Source: Actinomycetota bacterium (GTDB lineage: Bacteria > Actinomycetota > Thermoleophilia > Gaiellales > Gaiellaceae). Taken from it: a stretch of DNA of 11,869 bases. The notes below the pieces were generated by a model. The model ran no database searches. It saw nothing but the letters and a program-made list of their open reading frames with translations, and was not told where the DNA came from. Shown in pieces: positions 5,076 through 11,464 of this stretch (positions are counted from its first letter, which is position 1; each line of letters begins with the position of its first letter). Both the position numbers and the translations under genes were made by a program. Location of the stretch: NCBI GenBank assembly GCA_020029625.1, contig JAIBJP010000040.1:1-11869 (forward strand). The letters run 5' to 3'.

Positions 5076-8000
5076 ATGGCGGTGACTGTCGGAGAAGAAC
5101 GGCGGATCGTGACCGTGCTCCTCGCGGACGTGGTCAGCTCGACCGCGATCGCCGAGAAGCTCGGCCCCGAGCGCGCGAAGTTCCTCATCGACGAGGTGAT
5201 GAGGATCATGAGCGAGCAGGTCCGACGCTACGACGGCACCGTGGCCCAGCTCGTCGGCGACGAACTGCTCGCCTTCTTCGGTGCGCCCGTCTCCTATGAG
5301 GACGACTCCGAGCGCGCAGTACGCGCCGCACTCGCCATCCAGCGCGCGCTCGCTCAGTACGCCGAGGAGGTGAAGGACGCCTACGGCGTCGATCTCGCCG
5401 TTCGCATCGGCATCAACACGGGGCCCGTGATCGTCGGATCGCAGAGCGACGGCGAGGCCGGGTACGACCCCTGGAATGCGCTCGGCGAGACGGTCAACGT
5501 CGCGTCTCGGCTGCAGCAGATCGCAGGCGAGGGCGGCGTTGTCATCGGGCCGACGACCATGCGCCAGGTCGAGAGCTGCTTCGACGTGGAGGAGCTCGGT
5601 CCCCAAGAGCTCAAGGGCGTCGGCGAACGGATCAGCGCCTACAAGGTCATCGGGGCCCGCGACTACGAGCCCATGGAGCCGAGCACCCCGCTCGTGGGGC
5701 GCGACTACGAGGTGACGGTGCTCGAGCGGACGATGGACGCGTTGGTCGAGGGACGGGGCGCGATCGTGTCCATCATGGGAGAGCCGGGCATCGGCAAGAG
5801 CCGCCTCCTGTGGGAGGTACGCGCCCGCTATCGCGAGAGGATCCGCTTCATCGAGGGCCGGGGCGTCTCCTACGCACAGACCTTCCCGTACTGGCCGATC
5901 CGCGACCTCCTGAGGGAATGGCTGGGAGTCGGGGCTTCCACTCCAGAGGCGCGCGTCCGCCTCGAGCTGAAAGCCGAGCTCGCCCACGTCTTCGGCGACG
6001 ACGCCGAGGAGGCCTACCCGTTCTTCGCCAGCCTGCTGGGGCTGACTCTCGAGCCGGACGCCGCTCAGCGGATCCGCGAGCTCAACCGCGAGTCCATCCA
6101 GACCCGCACTTTCGAGGTCTTCTATGAGCTTGTCTCCAAGCTCGCCGAAGAGCGGCCGCTGTGCCTGATCTTGGAGGATCTGCACTGGGCGGACGAGTCG
6201 ACGCTCGAGCTGCTCGAGTCGCTCCTCCCCGTCACGGAGGAGTCCGCGGTTGGCCTCTTCTTCCTTTACCGGAGCGAGCGCGAGCTCGGCTCGTGGCGGC
6301 TCGGCGAGCGGGCGCGGCAGCGGTATCCGCACCGCTACAAGGAGATCGAGGTGCGACCGCTGCCGCCGGATGCGAGTAGGGTGCTGGCCGTCGGGGCAGC
6401 GGGAGGTGAGATTCCGGACACGGTCGCGGAGGTGCTCACCGAGCGCTCGGGTGGCAACCCGTTCTTCCTCGAAGAAGCGATCCGGGACCTCGTCGAGCGC
6501 GGCGCGCTCCAGCGGGACAACGGCAACTGGACGCTCGCAGTCGGAGAAGACGAGCTCGCGGTTCCGGCGCTCGTCCAGGGAGCCCTCCAGGCGCGGCTCG
6601 ACCGGCTCGACCCCGCGACGCGCGAAGTTCTCTCACTGGCGGCCGTCATCGGCCGGACCTTCGGCGTCCCGCTGCTCGAGAAGCTCGTTCCACGCGAGCA
6701 GCTCATGCCGGCGCTCACCGAGCTCCAGCGCCTGGACCTCATCTACGAGAAGAGCAGACGGCCCAATCCGGAATATCGCTTCCGCCACGGTCTCGTCCAG
6801 GAGGTCGCGTACTCGAGCCTCGTCGACTCGAAGCGGCGCAAGCTGCACAAGAAGGTCGGAGAGGCGCTCGAGGAGATCTACAAGGAATCGCCCGAGGAGT
6901 CCTACGCTCTCCTCGCCCGCCACTTCAGCGAGGCCGACGAGCCGGAGAAGGCGGTCGAGTACCTCCTCAAGGCCGGCGACGCGGCCCGGGCGATCTACGC
7001 CGACCGGGAGGCACTGGAGCACTACCGCAAGGCGCGCGCCTTCCTCGCACGCACCGGAGACGAGCGCCGCGCCCGCGACACCCTCTTCAAGATGGCTCTC
7101 ACCTATCACCTCGCATTCGACTTCGAGAATGCTGAGGAGATGTACGACGAGGCCTTCTGCTGCCGTGTCGAGGCCGAGGCGAGGCACGAGCCCACCGAAC
7201 GCCTCGAGACGGCGGTGTACCGGCCCGAGACGGTGGTGCCGGGCCACGTCTACTCCACCGAAGGCCTGAAGATCACGGAGCACCTCTTCCGGGGCCTGCT
7301 CATGATCGACGGGGAGCTCAACGTCCTCCCCTCGATGGCGGACAACCTCCGCGTCTCTAACGACGGCCTCAACTACCTCTTCCGCCTCCGCGAAGACGTG
7401 CGCTGGAGCGACGGGGAGCCGCTGACGGCGGACGACTTCGCCTTTGCCTGGCGTCGCATGCGCGAGCAGCAGACGCGTACGGCGTTCCTGATGGAGGACG
7501 TCGAGACGGCCGAGGCCCTCGACGACAGGACGCTCGAGATCAAGATGCATGCTCCGCGAAGCTACTTCCCCTACGTCCTCGCCTCCCCGTGGGCCTTCCC
7601 CTGGCCGCGGCACAAGTGCGAGGAGCTCGGTGACGACTGGCAGAAGCCCGAGAACCTCGTCTCAAACGGCCCCTTCATGCTCTCCGAGTTCGACGAGGAG
7701 CATGCACTCCTGACGGCCAACCCGCACTGGACCGGGCCACGAGGGAATGTGCGGGAGATCGACCTGACCTTCTTGCCGCACAGCAGCGACATGATCGACC
7801 GCTGGGTCGCCGGAGATTTCGACGTTCTCACCGTCTGGAACCTCAGGATCGCGGACGCACCCGACACCGAGCTCGACCTCATCCCGGATCTCCACACCCG
7901 CTACCTCGGCTTCAGCGCCGACCGGCCGCCCTTCTCCAACGAGCTCGTGCGCAAGGCGGTCTCACACGCCGTCAACCGGGAGGGGCTCCTGCGCCCGGAG

Positions 8001-8648
8001 GACAGCGAGCGCGCCGCCACCCGCGGAGGCGCGATTCCGCCGGCGATGCCGGGTCACTCCCACCGGGTGGGACCGGACTACGATCTCGAGGCCGCGCGAA
8101 AGTTCCTGGCTGACGCCGGCTATCCGGAAGGCCGGGGCCTTCCGGAGCTCAAGATGCTCGTCCCGCCCTGGCTCGCTCTCACCGGGGAGTTCCTCACCGA
8201 GCAACTGGCGGAGATCGGCATCCGCCTGACCTTCGAGTCGGCGACCACCAAATTCTGGGCAAAGGATCTGACCGACGAGCACCTGTGGGTGACTGGCTTC
8301 GGCGCCGATTACCCCGACCCGGACGGGTTCTTCCGCGGCCTCTTCCGCGAGCCGTTCCCGTTCTACCGGGACGACGAGATCGAGGAGCTGGTCATTCACG
8401 CGCGCTCGCTGGGGAACCAGCCCGAACGGATGCGCCTCTACCACGAGATCGACCGCCTCTGGGTAAACGAGCACGCTGCCATCCTTCCCATCGCCTACGG
8501 AAGGAGCGTGTCGGTGCACCGGCCCTGGATCGAGGGCTTCTGGGCGAACCCGCTCTCGAAGGCGAGCCTCGACCAGGTCGTGGTCAAGGAACGGGAAACG
8601 TCAGCGGTTACGGTCCCAGATGAGCCGGAGCCCGTCGAGAGTCAGTAG
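5076..8648 (+). CDS. Class III nucleotidyl cyclase - AAA ATPase - helical linker - SBP_bac_5 fusion protein
   Basis: One uninterrupted 1190-residue frame joins four parts. (1) Cyclase, ~10-192: metal-binding Asp18 (LLADVVSST) and Asp62 (VGDELLAFFGAP), and catalytic Asn141/Arg145 (ETVNVASRLQ). The two substrate-selecting positions are Gln58 and Asn134 rather than Lys/Asp. (2) STAND-like AAA ATPase, ~203-480: PLVGRDYE, Walker A GEPGIGKS (235-242), Walker B LCLILEDLHWADE (362-374) and ERSGGNPFFLEEAIRDL. (3) A winged-helix/TPR-like helical region, ~495-705. (4) A complete family-5 solute-binding domain, ~710-1170: WSDGEPLTADDFAFAW (777-792), NGPFMLSEF, VRKAVSHAVNREG, GADYPDPDGFFRGLF (1076-1090) and ILPIAYGRSVSVHRPWIEGF. 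There is no signal peptide or membrane helix, so the solute-binding part should be cytosolic. I infer a one-protein sensor in which peptide or solute binding, or ATP-driven assembly, controls cyclic nucleotide production. Start ATG 5076 gives the usual short lead into the cyclase. The last 15 codons and stop overlap coaX antisense. Confidence 0.9.
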   Translation: MAVTVGEERRIVTVLLADVVSSTAIAEKLGPERAKFLIDEVMRIMSEQVRRYDGTVAQLVGDELLAFFGAPVSYEDDSERAVRAALAIQRALAQYAEEVKDAYGVDLAVRIGINTGPVIVGSQSDGEAGYDPWNALGETVNVASRLQQIAGEGGVVIGPTTMRQVESCFDVEELGPQELKGVGERISAYKVIGARDYEPMEPSTPLVGRDYEVTVLERTMDALVEGRGAIVSIMGEPGIGKSRLLWEVRARYRERIRFIEGRGVSYAQTFPYWPIRDLLREWLGVGASTPEARVRLELKAELAHVFGDDAEEAYPFFASLLGLTLEPDAAQRIRELNRESIQTRTFEVFYELVSKLAEERPLCLILEDLHWADESTLELLESLLPVTEESAVGLFFLYRSERELGSWRLGERARQRYPHRYKEIEVRPLPPDASRVLAVGAAGGEIPDTVAEVLTERSGGNPFFLEEAIRDLVERGALQRDNGNWTLAVGEDELAVPALVQGALQARLDRLDPATREVLSLAAVIGRTFGVPLLEKLVPREQLMPALTELQRLDLIYEKSRRPNPEYRFRHGLVQEVAYSSLVDSKRRKLHKKVGEALEEIYKESPEESYALLARHFSEADEPEKAVEYLLKAGDAARAIYADREALEHYRKARAFLARTGDERRARDTLFKMALTYHLAFDFENAEEMYDEAFCCRVEAEARHEPTERLETAVYRPETVVPGHVYSTEGLKITEHLFRGLLMIDGELNVLPSMADNLRVSNDGLNYLFRLREDVRWSDGEPLTADDFAFAWRRMREQQTRTAFLMEDVETAEALDDRTLEIKMHAPRSYFPYVLASPWAFPWPRHKCEELGDDWQKPENLVSNGPFMLSEFDEEHALLTANPHWTGPRGNVREIDLTFLPHSSDMIDRWVAGDFDVLTVWNLRIADAPDTELDLIPDLHTRYLGFSADRPPFSNELVRKAVSHAVNREGLLRPEDSERAATRGGAIPPAMPGHSHRVGPDYDLEAARKFLADAGYPEGRGLPELKMLVPPWLALTGEFLTEQLAEIGIRLTFESATTKFWAKDLTDEHLWVTGFGADYPDPDGFFRGLFREPFPFYRDDEIEELVIHARSLGNQPERMRLYHEIDRLWVNEHAAILPIAYGRSVSVHRPWIEGFWANPLSKASLDQVVVKERETSAVTVPDEPEPVESQ

Positions 8649-9365
8649 CGGGTCGACCTTCTCGATCGTCCGCGAATGAGGAGCGATCAGCTCGGCGAGC
8701 CCGCCGGTGGCGATCGCGCGGGCGTTGTCCCCCAGCTCGGCGCGCATGCGCTCGACGATCCCGTCCACCTGGCCCGCGAAGCCGTAGACGAGCCCGGACT
8801 GGAGGGAGGAGACCGTCGTCTTCCCGATCACGGTCTCGGGCTCGACGAAATCGACCTTGGTCAGTCGAGCGGCGCGGGCGAAGAGAGCCTCCATGGAGAT
8901 CTCGATGCCCGGAGCGAGGACACCACCGACGTACTCCCCCTGCGCCGAGACGGCGTCGAAGTTCGTCGACGTCCCGAAGTCGACGACGATGCAGGGCGCG
9001 CCGTAGCGTTCGCGGGCAGCTACCGCATTGGCGATCCGGTCCGGGCCGACCTCGCGGGGGTCGTCGTAGAGCACCGGGATCCCGGTGCGTGTCCCCGGCC
9101 CGAGCACGAGGAGCGGCGCGTCGACGTGCCGCTGCGCCAGTTCCTGGTAGGCACGGACGAGCAGAGGAACCGTCGACGAAAGGCAGATCCCCGAGACGTC
9201 GTCGAAGCCACGGCCGCGCAGCGAGAGCAGGTCGGAGAAGAGTGCGGCGAGCTCGTCTCCGGTGCGCTCGGCCTCGGTGGCGATCCGCCAGTGCTCAGCC
9301 AGGTGCTCGCCGTCGAAGAGCCCGAGCACGGTCTGGGTGTTGCCGACGTCTACGGCCAGCAACAT
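8601..9365 (-). CDS. coaX: Type III pantothenate kinase
   Basis: Phosphorylates pantothenate with ATP, the first step of coenzyme A synthesis. The 254-residue length is normal for CoaX. ASKHA-fold motifs are clear: the phosphate-1 loop LAVDVGNTQT (3-12, with Asp6 and Asn9), GPDRIANAVAA (107-117) with the catalytic-base candidate Asp109, VDFGTSTNFD (128-137), GGVLAPG (147-153) and ATGGLAELI (219-227). The C-terminus LTLDGLRLIWDRNR is typical, which shows that the gene really ends at 8601 although the last 48 bases overlap the convergent cyclase gene. It is the last gene of the fol operon, beginning 13 bases after the DUF2469 stop. Only weak ribosome-site similarity is visible before ATG 9365, so it may rely on coupling. 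Confidence 0.96.
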   Translation of the reverse strand: MLLAVDVGNTQTVLGLFDGEHLAEHWRIATEAERTGDELAALFSDLLSLRGRGFDDVSGICLSSTVPLLVRAYQELAQRHVDAPLLVLGPGTRTGIPVLYDDPREVGPDRIANAVAARERYGAPCIVVDFGTSTNFDAVSAQGEYVGGVLAPGIEISMEALFARAARLTKVDFVEPETVIGKTTVSSLQSGLVYGFAGQVDGIVERMRAELGDNARAIATGGLAELIAPHSRTIEKVDPLLTLDGLRLIWDRNR

Positions 9366-9378
9366 CAGCTCGAGGGCC

Positions 9379-9747
9379 CTACGAAATGTCGTCTTCGCCG
9401 GTAAGCGTCTCGCCGAGCTTCTCGGCCAGAGCCTCCGGAGTGAGCGCCGGGCCTTCGCCTTCGCCGCGCAGCTCCTCGATCGTCACGTCGCTCGACGTGT
9501 AGACCTCGGCGCGCGGGATCATCCGGCTCGGGCGGTTCTTGTCCCAAACCCAGACGTCGTCCATGGTCAGATGGAAGAAGGGATAGCTCGTCTGCGGCAG
9601 CACGCGCAACTCGTGCTTGTTGCAGAGATAGGTTGAGTCCTGAGTGACGATGCAGTAGCGGAACAGCCCGAAGACAGCTGCGTACTCCCGCTTCAGCCGG
9701 AGCTCCAGCTCGGCCTCGTATTCGTCGAGCTCGTCGAGGTTGGACAT
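9379..9747 (-). CDS. DUF2469 family protein
   Basis: This 122-residue acidic protein matches the DUF2469 family pattern as I remember it from actinobacteria (M. tuberculosis Rv2901c). The N-terminus has an acidic helix, DELDEYEAELELRLKREY (5-22), followed by VFGLFRYCIVTQDSTYLCN. The centre has DDVWVWDKNRPSR (63-75), the family's most conserved stretch (usually WVWDxxRPxR), then EVYTSSDVTIEEL. A family-unlike acidic tail (~94-122) is added. The biochemical function is unknown. In mycobacteria the gene sits beside rnhB; here it lies between folK (4 bases away) and coaX (13 bases away) and must be co-transcribed with them. Start ATG 9747 fits the family N-terminus, although no good ribosome site precedes it. 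Confidence 0.82.
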   Translation of the reverse strand: MSNLDELDEYEAELELRLKREYAAVFGLFRYCIVTQDSTYLCNKHELRVLPQTSYPFFHLTMDDVWVWDKNRPSRMIPRAEVYTSSDVTIEELRGEGEGPALTPEALAEKLGETLTGEDDIS

Positions 9748-9751
9748 GACG

Positions 9752-10204
9752 TCATTCTAACTGCGAGCCCAGTAGATCCCGTATTCGGGTCCCGTCCGGA
9801 AGGGTGAGATCCTCGTTCAGCTCGCAGAGCGGCTCGAGGACGAAGCGACGGTCCGCCAGACGCGGATGGGGCACCGTGAGGCCCGGCTCGTCGATCGCCT
9901 CCTGCCCGGATAGCAGGAGGTCGAGGTCGATGACCCGCGGGCCCCAGCGTCGCTCAGTCGCGCGCTCGCGGCCCAGTTCCCGCTCGATCTCGAGCAGCCG
10001 TTCGAGCAGCTCCCTCGGCGGCAATTCGGTCTCCAGCTCTGCTGCCGCGTTCAGGAACCTCGGCTGGTCGATGACCCCGACGGGATCGGTTTCCCGAAAC
10101 GAGGAGGCGCGTACGGACCCCAGCTCCTCGAGGCGCGCGAGCGCTCGGCGGAGGTTGAGCTCCCGGTCGCCCAGGTTCGTCCCGAGCCCGATGTAAGCGA
10201 GCAC
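9752..10204 (-). CDS. folK: 2-amino-4-hydroxy-6-hydroxymethyldihydropteridine diphosphokinase (HPPK)
   Basis: Transfers pyrophosphate from ATP to 6-hydroxymethyl-7,8-dihydropterin, making the substrate for FolP. The 150-residue protein shows the start AYIGLGTNLGDR (3-14), the pterin/ATP loop region ETDPVGVIDQPRFLNAAAEL (38-57) and the HPPK signature RWGPRVIDLDLLL (86-98), whose Asp pair binds Mg-ATP, then VPHPRLADRRFVLEPL (111-126). The frame is open upstream into folB, but that part translates to Arg/Gly-rich shadow sequence. GTG 10204 gives the standard N-terminus and leaves only 2 bases after the folB stop, so translation is probably coupled. Confidence 0.95.
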   Translation of the reverse strand: MLAYIGLGTNLGDRELNLRRALARLEELGSVRASSFRETDPVGVIDQPRFLNAAAELETELPPRELLERLLEIERELGRERATERRWGPRVIDLDLLLSGQEAIDEPGLTVPHPRLADRRFVLEPLCELNEDLTLPDGTRIRDLLGSQLE

Positions 10205-10206
10205 GG

Positions 10207-10569
10207 CTAGCTGCGGGTGCGCTCGACGGTCGCCGCGGTGTGCGCGGCGGGCGCCTCCAGCACGACTTTCGGCTTGCGCACCCGCACGCGCACACGGGAG
10301 ACGTCGAAGCGCTCGATGATCGCGTCCGCAACCGCTGCGGCGAGCGCCTCGATCAGGTTGAAGCGGTGCCCGTCGGAGATCTCGCGGATGCAGGCGACCA
10401 CCTTCGTGTAGTCGATCGTGTCGCCCAGTTGATCCGTGCGGATGCCCGCGTCGTGAGCGACGAGGGTGACGTCGAAGACGAAGGGCTGCCCACCTTTCCT
10501 CTCCTCGGGGGTCGCTCCGTGGAAGCCCTGGAGCTCGAGGCCTTCGATCTCGATGAAGACCTCGCTCAC
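10207..10569 (-). CDS. folB: Dihydroneopterin aldolase
   Basis: Cleaves 7,8-dihydroneopterin to 6-hydroxymethyl-7,8-dihydropterin and glycolaldehyde in folate synthesis. The protein has 120 residues, the usual size. Family marks are LQGFHGATPEERKGGQPFVF (13-32) with the conserved Glu, GDTIDYTKVV (49-58), RFNLIEALAAAVADAI (69-84) and VRVRKPKV (95-102) with the active-site Lys99 before Pro. Start GTG 10569 shares its bases with the folP TGA stop (GTGA overlap). A good GGAGG (10581-10577) lies 7 bases upstream inside folP. The ~18-residue Ala/Thr/Arg-rich tail is unconserved. Confidence 0.96.
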   Translation of the reverse strand: MSEVFIEIEGLELQGFHGATPEERKGGQPFVFDVTLVAHDAGIRTDQLGDTIDYTKVVACIREISDGHRFNLIEALAAAVADAIIERFDVSRVRVRVRKPKVVLEAPAAHTAATVERTRS

Positions 10570-11390
10570 GCGGGAGCCTCCACCACGGCCTGCGCCGCCT
10601 TGAGAGCTGCGACGTGCTCACGCACGTCATGGGCCCGCACGATCGAAGCCCCGCGCTCGTAGGCGAGGACCGCGACGGCTATTCCCGCCGCGACCGGGCC
10701 GGTGACCGCGTCCGGATCGCCGAGAATCCTCCCGAGAAAGCGCTTGCGCGAGGCGCCGACGAGGACGGGACGGCCGAGGGCGACGATCTCGTCCAGTCGC
10801 TCCAGGAGCTCGAGATTGTGCTCCACCGTCTTTCCGAAGCCGATCCCGGGATCGAGGCAGATGTGGTCTTCCGCGATCCCAGCTTTAGTGGCGAAGGCGA
10901 GCCGCTCCTCCAGGAAGGAGATCACCTCGGAGACGACATCGTCGTAGCGAGGATCCTCCTGCATCGTCCGGGGCTCGCCGAGCATGTGCATAAGGCAGAG
11001 GTACGCGTCGGCGTCCGCGACGACGCCGGCGAGATCGGGATCGCCCCGAAGAGCCGTGACGTCGTTGACCATCACGGCTCCGGCCTCGAGAGCATGCCGG
11101 GCGACTTCCGCCTTGGACGTGTCGACCGAGCGGGGAACGTCGAGGAGCGCGTGCAGAACGGGCTCCACGCGCTGCAGCTCCTCCTCAAGTGGGACGCCCT
11201 CGGAGCCGGGCCGCGTGGATTCGCCGCCGATGTCAATGATCGCGGCCCCTTCTTCCACCATGCCCCGGGCCTCGGCGATTGCGGCCGCAGGATAGAGAAA
11301 GGTCCCGCCGTCGGAGAACGAGTCGGGCGTCACGTTGACGACGCCCATCACCGAGGGACGCGGGAGGAATTCGTCCAGAGGGGCTCGCAC
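10566..11390 (-). CDS. folP: Dihydropteroate synthase
   Basis: Condenses hydroxymethyl-dihydropterin pyrophosphate with p-aminobenzoate to form dihydropteroate; it is the sulfonamide target. The 274-residue TIM barrel carries both signature blocks and the substrate residues: MGVVNVTPDSFSDGG (15-29), IIDIGGESTRPGSE (51-64), RSVDTSKAEVA (87-97), VMVNDVTALRGD (106-117), LMHMLGEPRTMQ (133-144), LDPGIGFGKTVEHNLELL (179-196), VGASRKRFLG (211-220) and IVRAHDVREH (250-259). No insertion is seen in the loops where sulfonamide resistance changes usually occur. GTG 11390 with AGGAT upstream gives a short lead into the first strand. It is preceded by ftsH after 74 bases; in mycobacteria folE lies in that position and it is missing here. 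Confidence 0.97.
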   Translation of the reverse strand: MRAPLDEFLPRPSVMGVVNVTPDSFSDGGTFLYPAAAIAEARGMVEEGAAIIDIGGESTRPGSEGVPLEEELQRVEPVLHALLDVPRSVDTSKAEVARHALEAGAVMVNDVTALRGDPDLAGVVADADAYLCLMHMLGEPRTMQEDPRYDDVVSEVISFLEERLAFATKAGIAEDHICLDPGIGFGKTVEHNLELLERLDEIVALGRPVLVGASRKRFLGRILGDPDAVTGPVAAGIAVAVLAYERGASIVRAHDVREHVAALKAAQAVVEAPA

Positions 11391-11464
11391 GTGGTTCGTA
11401 TCCTATGGCGCAATTACACGAGCCCCTTCAAAGGGCCGCGCGGCGAGACCGAATGGGGCGGGCT

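Noticed and set aside
4881..7613. Long minus-strand frames of 483 and 326 residues opposite the cyclase gene
   Set aside because: They mirror the codon pattern of the plus-strand gene, show no recognisable family motifs, and are typical antisense frames in high-GC DNA.
10205..10630. A 292-residue folK extending through folB
   Set aside because: The upstream part is Arg/Gly-rich shadow of folB in another frame; the HPPK N-terminus begins at GTG 10204.
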